64,000 bases of DNA from positions 1-64,000 of the forward strand of contig NZ_KI650982.1 in assembly GCF_000506985.1 (NCBI RefSeq), in the 5' to 3' direction. The notes under the pieces are model-generated. The model was given only the letters and a program-made list of their open reading frames with translations. It ran no database searches and was not told where the DNA came from. How positions within the stretch are numbered: the first letter of the stretch is position 1; every line of letters begins with the position of its first letter. This document shows positions 9,107 to 17,431 of this stretch, piece after piece. The stretch is from Advenella kashmirensis W13003 (GTDB taxonomy: Bacteria > Pseudomonadota > Gammaproteobacteria > Burkholderiales > Burkholderiaceae_B). Position numbers and translations under genes: made by a program.

Positions 9107-9450
9107 CCCTTTTTCGGTGAGTGGCGCAACAAAGTACGAGACATCCAGGCAAGAATTGCCATTGATCGCCGTCTTATGAGAATGGAATTAGGTAACCTGC
9201 GGGACCATAAGCCGTCACGGGACAGAGTATGGGAATTGAAAATTGATGTTGGCTCTGAATACCGCGTTCACTACGCTGGAGCAGGTAAGAAAATGATTCT
9301 GCTACTTTTTTTACCGGTGATAAGCGCAAATAGGTGCCAATATAAAACTTGCCTGCGATTCTGGCACGACTGGCAATACATCAACAAACAGGAGAATACA
9401 TAATGAAAGACATATCTCACGGAGATATCATGACAGCCATATTTCGCTAA
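9107..9450 (+). pseudogene. Decayed RelE/HigB-type toxin with antitoxin stub
   Basis: The frame from 9107 reads a typical RelE/HigB-family toxin: WRNKVRDIQARIAIDRRL, then LRDHKPSRDRVWELKIDVG, then YRVHYAGAGKKMILLL. It has no start codon in frame. After ILLLF it needs a frameshift to continue as TGDKRK and then meets a stop. The antitoxin start follows at 9403 with a good ribosome site (CAGGAG), but it ends after 15 residues. Both genes are dead. They lie on the plus strand directly before the reverse-transcriptase cargo and are probably part of the same imported segment. Confidence 0.75.
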
Positions 9451-9564
9451 GTAGATCGCTCCGCGCATTTTCATTTAAGCGTCGTGTAAACCGTTGTGAC
9501 CCGGTACGATTAGAAAACGCTCTTCCCAGTAGAGGGCTCAAATACTGCAAAAGTAACAAAATTA

Positions 9565-9593
9565 TTCAATTAATTTCTTTTTCAGACTATAAT
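9565..9593 (+). promoter_or_regulatory. Promoter for the DUF4917-RT cargo
   Basis: A perfect -10 box TATAAT (9588-9593) lies 17 bases after a weak -35, TTCAAT (9565-9570), in very A/T-rich DNA. Transcription would start near 9600, about 80 bases before the preferred start of the DUF4917 gene. No other promoter-like pair is seen before the reverse transcriptase gene. Confidence 0.55.
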
Positions 9594-9682
9594 GTTTTTA
9601 TTCAAAACGTATGATCGGGGTTGCTATATGTTTCTGGAGTTTGGCTCATTTGCCGTCCCTACTAACAGACCTGAGGGATGCA

Positions 9683-10723
9683 ATGCATTACGACAACGTT
9701 GACGACGTATTAACTAAATTGGCAAAGCAAAAAAGGAAAGTGCACTTGCTTCTAGGCAACGGCTTCAGTGTTGCCTACGACAGTTCCATCTTCTCATACA
9801 ACGCGCTCTTTAACTTTGTCGCAAGTCAGAATGATCCCCTACTGACTAAAGTGCTCGGTGCCATGAAAACAAAAAACTTTGAGTTAATGATGGCGCAGTT
9901 GGATGCGTTCTCTACTCTCTTGGAGGTTTTCGACGGTGATCAATCCCTAAAAACGAAGGTAACAGCCGCCCACGAGGGCCTGTGCAGAAGTCTGATTGAT
10001 GCCATCAATTCACTACATCCCGAGCATGTTTTTAAAATGTCGGATGAACAAAGTGCTGCGTGCGCCAAATTCGTGAACCGATTCTTAGAAACTGGAGGAT
10101 CTGTTTTCACATCCAACTACGACCTTCTCCTATATTGGGTCTTGATGCGTCAGAACATCCCCAACGCTTGCGATGGCTTTGGCCGAGAGCTCCTGAACCC
10201 TGTAGAAGTTGAAAATAATGTAGAAGAGACAAATTGGTCCGAGTTGCGATGGGGACCGAACAAATTGACGCAGAACGTGTTTTATGTTCATGGAGCATTA
10301 CCACTCTTTGACACAGGCACTGAAGTAGAGAAGGAACAGTACGACTCGAACGGATATCTGCTGGAAAACATTAACGCTCGTATCGAGGCTCAACACTATC
10401 CAGTATTTGTAACAGCCGGATCTGGAGACGACAAAGTCGCGCAGATCCGTGCCAATCCTTACCTAGCCGATTGCTACGAGCATCTCAGTGGAGTTGATGG
10501 CTCTATTGTCACGTTCGGATTTGGATTTGGAGACAGTGATCTACACATTATCGAGGCTTTAAACCGAGCTACGCACTTCCCCTCCAAGAGCACCCCGAAA
10601 CTCTGGAGCACCTATATCGGTGTTTTCACCGAGGCAGACATCGAGCGTGCCGCAACTCTAGAGAAATTGTTGCATTGTAAAGTCCATACATATGACGCAA
10701 AAACCGCAGAAATTTGGGGGTAA
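9683..10723 (+). CDS. DUF4917 / SIR2-like protein, putative defence effector
   Basis: The preferred 346-residue product starts at an ATG after GAGGG. A longer in-frame start at 9611 would sit within about 10 bases of the predicted transcription start. Motifs fit the DUF4917 family and a SIR2-like Rossmann fold: LLLGNGFS (22-29), FTSNYD (142-147), YVHGALPLFD (201-210) and FGFGFGDSDLHI (278-289). In SIR2-like anti-phage effectors the equivalent loops bind and destroy NAD. This family's own activity is not established here. It is transcribed with, and 93 bases upstream of, a reverse transcriptase gene, so I infer a two-gene defence unit. Confidence 0.72.
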   Translation: MHYDNVDDVLTKLAKQKRKVHLLLGNGFSVAYDSSIFSYNALFNFVASQNDPLLTKVLGAMKTKNFELMMAQLDAFSTLLEVFDGDQSLKTKVTAAHEGLCRSLIDAINSLHPEHVFKMSDEQSAACAKFVNRFLETGGSVFTSNYDLLLYWVLMRQNIPNACDGFGRELLNPVEVENNVEETNWSELRWGPNKLTQNVFYVHGALPLFDTGTEVEKEQYDSNGYLLENINARIEAQHYPVFVTAGSGDDKVAQIRANPYLADCYEHLSGVDGSIVTFGFGFGDSDLHIIEALNRATHFPSKSTPKLWSTYIGVFTEADIERAATLEKLLHCKVHTYDAKTAEIWG

Positions 10724-10816
10724 TGGAAAATGCCCAGCAAGCCGTTAAATGAATTTAATGCATCGAGGCAGGCTATTCCGTGCGGCTCATATATCAAGCA
10801 AAGACTAGAGTAGGAA

Positions 10817-12406
10817 ATGACATTAAAACTCTCAGAAGAAGCACTGAATTGGGCACTAAAACACGCAATTAATTATTCTGACACAGACATATTTCCCAAA
10901 GCATTTGAGTTCTCTGCAATTGCTGATGGTTGGGCTGATGTGAAAACTACCCTTCAAGAAACCGATATACTTAAATGGACAGTACGTGCGTATCGACGAT
11001 GCTTAGTGCCCAAGAATAGCTTCGGATTTCGTATCTCTACCCAGCTTGATCCTCTTGATTTTATCGTTTTTACCGCACTTGTATGGGAAGTAGGGGGACG
11101 ATTAGAGCGACAACGAATTCCAGCTATTGAAAATATTGTTCACGCGTATCGATTCTCGCCAGCAGACGACGGCCGAATGTACTCTACCGAGTACAGCTAC
11201 CGTAGTTTTCAGGCTTCGACACAAGAGCTCTGTGAACGGGTAAAACCTGAATTTGTGGTTGTAGCAGACATTGCTGATTTTTTTCCTCGTATCTATGGAC
11301 ATAGAGTAGATAATGCCTTAGAAAGTGCATTAGGTGTTGGTCATATGCATGCGAAGGCATTGAAAAACCTCATATCTCATTGGGCCGTAACGTATTCGTA
11401 TGGAATACCTGTGGGCTCCGCAGCATCTCGTTTAATAGCTGAGTTAACTATAGGTGACGTCGATCAAGTTTTACTTTCAGAAGGGATTCAGTACGTCCGC
11501 TACAGTGATGACTTCAGAATTTTTTCTAAGTCAAAAGGAGAAGCGTACCAAGCGTTAACCTTATTGGCACGAACACTTTACGACAACCATGGGCTAACAC
11601 TTCAACAGAATAAAACAAAAATTCTTCCCGTCGAACATTTCAGGTACATATATCTCCGCGAAAATGAAAAAAAGGAGATTGAAACGCTGTCCGAACAGTT
11701 TTATGAGCTCCTCCGTGAAATCGGGATAGAAGATACCTACGATAGTATCGAATTCGACACCCTGACTGCCGAACATCAACAACGACTTTTGGATCTAAAT
11801 CTCGTCAGTATCCTGACAGAACAGGTAGCACAGGACGAGCCAGACCTCTCGCTACTTAAATTTTTGCTTAGACGTCTTGGGCAAGTTGGCTCAACAGAGC
11901 CTATCGACATAATTTTTGACAACCTGGATGCATTTGTTCCCGTCGTTCGAGAAACGGTAGAGTATCTGCTGCGACTAGAAAGTCTATCGGACGAGCGCAA
12001 GAGACTACTAGGTTATAAACTTTTATCTAGCTGTAAAGACCCTACCTCAACCGCTTCGAGCCTTGAGTACACCCGCATGTACTTGCTACACCCCTTCGCC
12101 GAAGATGGAGGATGGAATTCCGCAGACCAATATGTGCGGGCATACAACGAATCGCCTGACGAATTTGGAAGCAGAGAACTTCTTTTAGCCATGGGGCGCA
12201 GTAGCCAGCATTATTGGATAAGATCGCGTAAACAATATTTGAATACTCTGTCCCCGTGGTTGAGGAGAGCTTACATTTATGCCGCCTCTTGTTTACCAAC
12301 TGACGAGTATAAGCATTGGATTAGAGGTATACAGGCACAACTCGACCCCATTGAACGAGCTGTGGCAGAATGGGCGCGGAAAAACCCGATCAATACCTCG
12401 CAATAG
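10817..12406 (+). CDS. Reverse transcriptase of the UG/Abi (anti-phage) type
   Basis: The 529-residue protein has a complete RT core: motif A ADIADFFPRIY (150-160), motif B GIPVGSAASRLIAE (196-209), motif C YSDD (229-232) and motif D GLTLQQNKTKIL (259-270). About 240 further residues form predicted alpha-helical repeats (LLKFLLRRLGQ, VETVEYLL-like helices), like the C-terminal repeats of Abi/UG reverse transcriptases. There is no maturase X or group II intron endonuclease domain and no intron RNA is evident. Retron msr/msd structure was not recognised. It probably acts with the upstream DUF4917 protein against phage; the exact UG class is undetermined. Confidence 0.82.
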   Translation: MTLKLSEEALNWALKHAINYSDTDIFPKAFEFSAIADGWADVKTTLQETDILKWTVRAYRRCLVPKNSFGFRISTQLDPLDFIVFTALVWEVGGRLERQRIPAIENIVHAYRFSPADDGRMYSTEYSYRSFQASTQELCERVKPEFVVVADIADFFPRIYGHRVDNALESALGVGHMHAKALKNLISHWAVTYSYGIPVGSAASRLIAELTIGDVDQVLLSEGIQYVRYSDDFRIFSKSKGEAYQALTLLARTLYDNHGLTLQQNKTKILPVEHFRYIYLRENEKKEIETLSEQFYELLREIGIEDTYDSIEFDTLTAEHQQRLLDLNLVSILTEQVAQDEPDLSLLKFLLRRLGQVGSTEPIDIIFDNLDAFVPVVRETVEYLLRLESLSDERKRLLGYKLLSSCKDPTSTASSLEYTRMYLLHPFAEDGGWNSADQYVRAYNESPDEFGSRELLLAMGRSSQHYWIRSRKQYLNTLSPWLRRAYIYAASCLPTDEYKHWIRGIQAQLDPIERAVAEWARKNPINTSQ

Positions 12407-12556
12407 AGGCAACAATGGAAGTACTGTTTGTCCTAACTACGTGTCCGCGCAATACAGGTACGCATATCCGTATTCATCAATTTCATCAAAATGCTCTAAT
12501 CCGCTAACATGCAGCTGTAACTCTAACTAGTCATAAATCACAGTGACTATGAATGT

Positions 12557-13669
12557 CTATCCTCTCATAGTTTTACGTTTTTGTACCGGATCGTAATACA
12601 ACTCCGTCATGTAGGTGTCATTAAAAAAGCACACGATATCAATCGTCTTTTTGGCATTGGCCAACAGATATCGATAATCCATCCTTGCCCCGACCGGCGA
12701 TTGCTTGGCCAGATCGGCGATCCGGTGAAATACGCTACGGGAATCATTCGCGTGTACGGACGTCAACCCTCCAGGATGCCCGGTATTTAGCGCGGTCAAA
12801 TAATCCCAGGCTTCTCCACCGCGCAACTCCGTCAAAAAGATTCGATCTGGCTTAATCCGCATGCAAGACGCAATCAACGCCTGAGCAGTGACATGTTCTT
12901 TAATAAATAAATGAACATGATTCGGGTGATTGGGTAGGTCCAGTTCGTGCGAATCCTCAAGGGTCGCAATACGAACATCGCTTGGGATGAGGTCGGCAAT
13001 GGCTTTTGAGAACGTGGTTTTGCCGGAGCCTGTACCCCCAACCATACAAATATTGAGCCTGTGCTGCACAGCCAGTTTGAAAAAATTCGCAATATCCCGA
13101 TTGGCCTTGTAATGCAACAGATCCAACTCAAAGTCCTCTAACCGCACCTCATGCGGAATACGCAATTGATCGGCCACATCCCTGTATTGGCGACCGCTAT
13201 AGAGCCCTTCCAGAACATTTAGCGCTTCCAAAGCCGTTTCGCTCATGTCCCGGAATCCTGCCAAACGGCCGGTTTTAATATAGTCATCCAGGCTAAATCG
13301 ATCTTTTGAAGGTTTTCTGAATCCATAGACAACTGTCTGCTCTTCACATGCAGGCGGAATCAGTATATGGCAACGTTCCCCATCAGGCAACGTGACCGAG
13401 TGCATGGGCTGAGCCAGACTAATATGCTTTTGGTTAAAGATCGCCAACACATTGGCCAATTCCATCAGACTTTTAAAATCCAACTCTGGATTCTCCTCGC
13501 GGATTACCCCACCCGGTTTATCGATAAAGACCTCACCGGGTCGATTAATCATGACATCGGTGACGCCTGGCCGGTTCAAATAGTCCGAAATGCCCAGCCG
13601 ATCCAGTATGTTACGGGCACTAATGTCCGGGGCATAACCGATATCAGGCCTTTGGCTCACCACATCCAT
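12557..13669 (-). CDS. virB11: VirB11 type IV secretion ATPase
   Basis: This 370-residue cytoplasmic hexameric ATPase powers pilus assembly and substrate transfer. Walker A is GGTGSGKT (211-218). The Asp box region is TLEDSHELDL (236-245), the Walker B region is RIFLTELRGGEAWDYL (276-291), and the His box is HPGGLTSVHAND (298-309). It starts 9 bases after virB10 and is the last gene of the virB operon before the plus-strand cargo. The 150 bases between its stop and the RT stop hold no gene. Confidence 0.95.
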   Translation of the reverse strand: MDVVSQRPDIGYAPDISARNILDRLGISDYLNRPGVTDVMINRPGEVFIDKPGGVIREENPELDFKSLMELANVLAIFNQKHISLAQPMHSVTLPDGERCHILIPPACEEQTVVYGFRKPSKDRFSLDDYIKTGRLAGFRDMSETALEALNVLEGLYSGRQYRDVADQLRIPHEVRLEDFELDLLHYKANRDIANFFKLAVQHRLNICMVGGTGSGKTTFSKAIADLIPSDVRIATLEDSHELDLPNHPNHVHLFIKEHVTAQALIASCMRIKPDRIFLTELRGGEAWDYLTALNTGHPGGLTSVHANDSRSVFHRIADLAKQSPVGARMDYRYLLANAKKTIDIVCFFNDTYMTELYYDPVQKRKTMRG

Positions 13670-13678
13670 ATCTCCTCC

Positions 13679-14908
13679 CTATTTTGTAGAAGAACTGTAA
13701 AAGTATGGTTGCACCAGTTCATAGACAGATCTGAAATCCACGTCCCGAGCGACCATGACATTCACCAAAGTGCCCTGATTAACATAGCCCGTCGGCGGGA
13801 TATTGATCGTATTTTTTAGCGCCTCAGTGGCCATATCCTCGGCTGAATCCGATGAACTATCAAAAGTGACTCCACCTTGATTACGATTACTACTATCAGC
13901 CATTCGAATGCCATCTTTAATGAGACTGAGCATAATCGCCCCGCCAAAGCGCTTCCAGAAATGCGTATCTACCTGAGCCTCTTGACCCGAAGCCCCCAGC
14001 GAATCAGCGCTTGCACTGTTGACCGTCACAGACACCCCAGCCGGCGTTTCAATCATGGACCACAGCACATACACCCGCGCTTGGCCCTGCACGAGCGCTG
14101 CCGTCTGCTCGCCGACTACCTCGGAGCCCCGCTCAATCAGCAACACCCGGCCATTGGCAGAATACACATCTTTTGAGACCATGCAGCGGGTAATGCCAGG
14201 CTGCGTGGTAACAATTTTCGTATTGAGGGTGCAGGCGATATTGGTGCCCTTCTTGAGTAAATATGTCAGATCGGCCCGCCGTTGTGCAATCGTGGGCTCC
14301 GTCGTGGTGGGTCGCAGTTTCGACACAAATCCACCTGCGCTGCTACTTTCCGTGCGGCTCACCGGCTGTTTCGACTTGCCGTCCGCTGATTGGCCTGCAT
14401 TCGCATCGATGGTCACGGGCCCCGTCAAGCGTCGATCGACAGGTGGCTGCTCTTTGCCCTGATTCACGCCTGCCGTTTGCGTCTTAGTAGCTGCGGGATC
14501 CGCTGTTGGCTTTTCGGCTGGCGGAATTACCACAGGTGGAGGCTCAGGAGCAGGCGGGGTTAACTCAGCCTGTTCCAAGGCAAAGTTCTTGGGGCGGCTA
14601 TTTTTCACCATATCCACCTCTTTAGGCGCTGCCTCTTCGCTGGAATCGTCTCGGCCCGACAGGCCCATGGCGGTAATGACAATGAGCGATACGGCCAGGA
14701 CAATCCCGCCAAAAACAAAAACTTTGCCCACATTGGTCTTCTTCCTGGAAGAAAGATTTTGCGGTATGCCCCGCTCCACCTCATCATCCCCGACCTTTTT
14801 CTGAAGCGTCTCGTGTTCTTGACCGTCATCAGGAGCTATTCGGTTGGATTCGTACTCATCCGAGCCACCCTCAGCCGAAAATTGCCGATCTTTATCCTCT
14901 TGATTCAT
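13679..14908 (-). CDS. virB10: VirB10 channel scaffold protein
   Basis: The protein of about 409 residues spans the envelope and links inner- and outer-membrane parts of the secretion channel. A cytoplasmic tail is followed by one membrane segment (KVFVFGGIVLAVSLIVITA, around 60-80). A proline-rich periplasmic stretch (PPAPEPPPVVIPP) and the conserved TrbI/VirB10 domain come next, with LLKKGTNIACTLNTKIVTT. A GTG one codon upstream is possible, but the ATG at 14908 has the better spacing from AAGGA. virB9 ends 10 bases before it. Confidence 0.93.
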   Translation of the reverse strand: MNQEDKDRQFSAEGGSDEYESNRIAPDDGQEHETLQKKVGDDEVERGIPQNLSSRKKTNVGKVFVFGGIVLAVSLIVITAMGLSGRDDSSEEAAPKEVDMVKNSRPKNFALEQAELTPPAPEPPPVVIPPAEKPTADPAATKTQTAGVNQGKEQPPVDRRLTGPVTIDANAGQSADGKSKQPVSRTESSSAGGFVSKLRPTTTEPTIAQRRADLTYLLKKGTNIACTLNTKIVTTQPGITRCMVSKDVYSANGRVLLIERGSEVVGEQTAALVQGQARVYVLWSMIETPAGVSVTVNSASADSLGASGQEAQVDTHFWKRFGGAIMLSLIKDGIRMADSSNRNQGGVTFDSSSDSAEDMATEALKNTINIPPTGYVNQGTLVNVMVARDVDFRSVYELVQPYFYSSSTK

Positions 14909-14918
14909 CACGTTATCC

Positions 14919-15743
14919 TTATTTCACGACGCGTACACGACCATCCAAGCCCGCGCCGGTCTGATTAAAACGTCCTTGCTGGCTAAAGCCAAGATTGTCT
15001 ATACCCAGTACCGTGTCGCCCAGGCGAAGGACAAATTTTTTGCTAAGCTCGTGAATAACGACGGTATTGCCCTCAACGTGTAGATTGACGAGCGATTCCG
15101 ATCCGTCAGGCATCATCTTGTAAACACTCGGCAGATCCCGGCCATTATCAAACTCAAGGTATGTAAAACGACCATCGTCATACATCGCAGTCGGCGTCAA
15201 CGCCTTGTCGCCATAGCCCCAGTAGTTCTGATTGGCTCGAACAACGTTAGGCCGCAGTTTCCTGCCCGCTAGAATGTCATGCGCCTGATCGTTCTTGGCT
15301 CGCAGCGCTGCACGATGAGCACGCTGGGTATCTGGATATCGAAAGCGCAGCACATAGGTCGTCGCTTGCTTACCGCGGCCATCAATGGAAAGCTGGAACA
15401 CATACGTGCGCTTATTGGTTGTTACAATCAGGTTGGTTTCAGGATTAGGCGCCGTAGGCTTAAAAATGATATTGTTTCCTTTAACGTTCAGCTTCCAGGC
15501 TTCTGAATCTCCCATGCCTAGTGCAGCACTATCGCCCTCGAGACGCTCGTCCTCCTCCAATTGCACCAACACCGCCCGGCCGATCTGAGCCCGAATATGA
15601 AATACATTATTGGGGTTGTAGGTCACAGTCTGAATTCTCGGATCCTGGCTAGAACCTTTTGGCACAGACAAGGCATTGGCGTGACTGGACACAAAAAAGA
15701 CCGCGGTAGCGGCCAATAATGTAAAAACTGATTTTTGTTTCAT
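14919..15743 (-). CDS. virB9: VirB9 outer-membrane core protein
   Basis: The 274-residue secreted protein has a signal peptide ending at SSHANA (around residue 24). It has the VirB9/CagX/TrbG fold, recognisable by YLLRF-like YVLRFRYPD in the middle and NYWGYGD, FTYLEF and VYKMMPDGSE near the C-terminal half. It forms the outer-membrane ring with VirB7 and VirB10. It begins 15 bases after virB8. Confidence 0.92.
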   Translation of the reverse strand: MKQKSVFTLLAATAVFFVSSHANALSVPKGSSQDPRIQTVTYNPNNVFHIRAQIGRAVLVQLEEDERLEGDSAALGMGDSEAWKLNVKGNNIIFKPTAPNPETNLIVTTNKRTYVFQLSIDGRGKQATTYVLRFRYPDTQRAHRAALRAKNDQAHDILAGRKLRPNVVRANQNYWGYGDKALTPTAMYDDGRFTYLEFDNGRDLPSVYKMMPDGSESLVNLHVEGNTVVIHELSKKFVLRLGDTVLGIDNLGFSQQGRFNQTGAGLDGRVRVVK

Positions 15744-15758
15744 GGTTCTCCCCTCACC

Positions 15759-16478
15759 CTAGCTGCCCGATACCGCTTCCGGATCGATCCGATAGCTCAT
15801 GACCTGGAACCCCAATGGATTCACAAGGCGATCTTTTTCAGTGATCGGTTTATTGACGTACCGGTACGCAATGGTTGCCAGCATGCGCTGCGCAGCAGGC
15901 GCTTTAGCCTGATCGTTGCTCAACATCTTGACTTTGCGCTCAAACCGAACCTGAGCCACTTCCCCTACCCAGCTGACGCCAATAACACGAATATCCACCC
16001 GAGCCTTGTCTTTAAGCACTCTATAGGGTGCAGCAGGTGATTCAAAGAAACCGGCAATATCGTTCTGGATTCGCGGCGAACTCATCAACATGGAAGCATC
16101 GTACCCTGCCTGGACGGTCCACCAATCGTATCCTTCGCGAAAACGGATGTACTGGCCGAGCCAGAACTTATCGATGGCCTCGTCATATTTTATTTTCTTG
16201 ATGTCTCGAACTGAAGTCACAATGTCTGTGGCGCCGGTATTGTTATCCACCCGCAACACGAAGGGCTCGACTGTTTTCAAGGGGGTCAGGCCAATCACAG
16301 CGCCAACCGCCAGCGCCGAAATAAACACCTGGGCCCAAACCACGCGCCAGGCTTTCTTGTTATTGGACTTAATGGCCTCGATCTGCGAACGCTCAAATTC
16401 CTGGGCTTTTTGAATAAAGGTAATGGCTTCCTGCCGAGGAGAAACCTCGCGCTTTGAGCTTCTCTTTTTAAAGAACAT
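15759..16478 (-). CDS. virB8: VirB8 inner-membrane assembly factor
   Basis: The 239-residue protein has a basic cytoplasmic start, a single membrane segment (VVWAQVFISALAVGAVIGL, about 46-64) and a periplasmic VirB8 domain of NTF2-like fold. That domain is marked by FVLRVDNNTGATDIV, YDEAIDKFWLGQYIRFREGY (in parts) and VQVRFERK-like AQVRFERKV. It nucleates assembly of the secretion channel. Its ATG overlaps the last codons of virB7. Confidence 0.92.
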   Translation of the reverse strand: MFFKKRSSKREVSPRQEAITFIQKAQEFERSQIEAIKSNNKKAWRVVWAQVFISALAVGAVIGLTPLKTVEPFVLRVDNNTGATDIVTSVRDIKKIKYDEAIDKFWLGQYIRFREGYDWWTVQAGYDASMLMSSPRIQNDIAGFFESPAAPYRVLKDKARVDIRVIGVSWVGEVAQVRFERKVKMLSNDQAKAPAAQRMLATIAYRYVNKPITEKDRLVNPLGFQVMSYRIDPEAVSGS

Positions 16479-16611
16479 GACGCTCAGCTCCCTTCACTTT
16501 GTAATCCTGATTGATCGGGAAAGGCTTGCCTGTAGGTTTCGGCGCAGGCGTATGACTTGCACACGCTGTCAGGACAACAAGCATCAATACGCTTGAAAAC
16601 AGCTTTTTCAT
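16468..16611 (-). CDS. virB7: VirB7-like lipoprotein (47 aa)
   Basis: A 47-residue frame starts at 16611 with MKKLFSSVLMLVVLTAC. This is a lipoprotein signal peptide with lipobox LTAC and Cys17 as the lipidation site. The short proline-rich mature part ends AERHVL. VirB7 anchors the outer-membrane ring formed with VirB9. Its 3' end overlaps the virB8 start by 11 bases, which ties the two together in translation. Confidence 0.8.
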   Translation of the reverse strand: MKKLFSSVLMLVVLTACASHTPAPKPTGKPFPINQDYKVKGAERHVL

Positions 16612-16666
16612 GAGCTACTCCTATGAGTAAATGGCTTTTTAAAGAACACATTCATCTTCGACAGAC

Positions 16667-16696
16667 GAAAAAAAGCCGCAATGTGAAATGCGGCTT
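16667..16696 (-). terminator. Terminator after higA
   Basis: On the minus strand AAGCCGCA and TGCGGCTT form a perfect 8-bp stem around TTTCACAT, followed by TTTTT. It lies about 27 bases beyond the higA stop and before virB7, so some virB6-side transcripts would end here. Confidence 0.8.
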
Positions 16697-16722
16697 CTGT
16701 AAAATGCAGATTAAATTGATGA

Positions 16723-17016
16723 CTATGATGGATGCAAGGTTTTCATTACCACATCAGGCGCGGCTTGCACGATCTTCAGTAATACGGCTGCAGGTCCTGT
16801 TGGTGTGCGCCGATTTTGCTCCCAGTTTTGCAGCGTTTTAGGGCTGACTTTGAGCAGACTGGCAAACTCAGTCTGCGAAAGACCCGTTGCTTCTCTAATT
16901 CCTTTCACATCAGGAGCCGTGACCACGGTGCGACGAGAGGCAGGCGCTTCCCCTTTAGAGATCGCCTTCGCCTGCTTCAGACTCAAGACCAAATCATCGA
17001 ATAACGCTTTTTCCAT
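16723..17016 (-). CDS. higA: HigA-like antitoxin (XRE family)
   Basis: The 97-residue DNA-binding antitoxin has a C-terminal helix-turn-helix, GLSQTEFASLLKVSPKTLQN (45-64), followed by WEQNRRTPTGPA typical of HigA/NadS-like proteins. It would neutralise the upstream HigB-like toxin and repress the shared promoter. It begins 2 bases after the toxin stop, with an AAGGAG ribosome site. The toxin-first order is the usual order for higBA. The pair lies inside the virB gene cluster. Confidence 0.88.
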   Translation of the reverse strand: MEKALFDDLVLSLKQAKAISKGEAPASRRTVVTAPDVKGIREATGLSQTEFASLLKVSPKTLQNWEQNRRTPTGPAAVLLKIVQAAPDVVMKTLHPS

Positions 17017-17018
17017 AT

Positions 17019-17330
17019 CTATAACTCCTTAACTAACTCCCTCAACACGGCCACTTCCCTATCTGTCAGCGTATCTTTCTTAGATTTGGGATAAATCACT
17101 AACATGTATATCTGATGATTATCCTTCAGCCAATAATAGATAGCGCGGACCCCACCGCTTCTTCCCTTACCCTCTATCGCATATCGAATTTTTCTGATAC
17201 CGCCGCCGCCTTTGATAATATCGCCACGTTCGGGGTTGTCAACCAGTAAATTCTGTAATCCAGCATATTCATCATCACTTAGCAAATCCATTAGTAGCCG
17301 GGTAAATACAGGTGTTTCTATAAATTCCAT
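17019..17330 (-). CDS. higB: HigB/RelE-like toxin
   Basis: The preferred 103-residue product starts MEFIETPVFTRLL. It is a RelE-fold mRNA interferase-like toxin, with RKIRYAIEGKGRSGGVRAIY (in the middle) and YMLVIYPKSKKDTLTDRE near the end, which is very typical of this family. Longer in-frame starts exist at 17339 and 17366, but they overlap the -10 box and -35 of the promoter. The ATG at 17330 lies about 7 bases after the -10 box, suggesting a leaderless or very short-leader transcript. Confidence 0.88.
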   Translation of the reverse strand: MEFIETPVFTRLLMDLLSDDEYAGLQNLLVDNPERGDIIKGGGGIRKIRYAIEGKGRSGGVRAIYYWLKDNHQIYMLVIYPKSKKDTLTDREVAVLRELVKEL

Positions 17331-17337
17331 GATTTCC

Positions 17338-17366
17338 ATTATATACGCCACTGGCGTAGTTTGCAA
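17338..17366 (-). promoter_or_regulatory. higBA promoter with operator palindrome in the spacer
   Basis: On the minus strand a -35-like TTGCAA (17366-17361) and a perfect -10 TATAAT (17343-17338) are 17 bases apart. The spacer contains the exact palindrome TACGCCA-C-TGGCGTA (17344-17358). This is the arrangement expected for an operator bound by the HigA antitoxin. Confidence 0.75.
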
Positions 17367-17431
17367 TTTTGTCCAAAAAACAATGAAATGGCTTGCTGCT
17401 TTGTGTCCAGGTCGAACGAAGGAAAAAAAGT

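Noticed and set aside
9611-9682. Longer start of the DUF4917 protein
   Set aside because: The extra 24 residues precede the conserved region and have no ribosome site; the ATG at 9683 has GAGGG.
10817-12406. Group II intron or retron explanation for the RT
   Set aside because: No maturase or endonuclease domain, no intron RNA ends, and no recognisable msr/msd structure; the helical C-terminus fits Abi/UG types.
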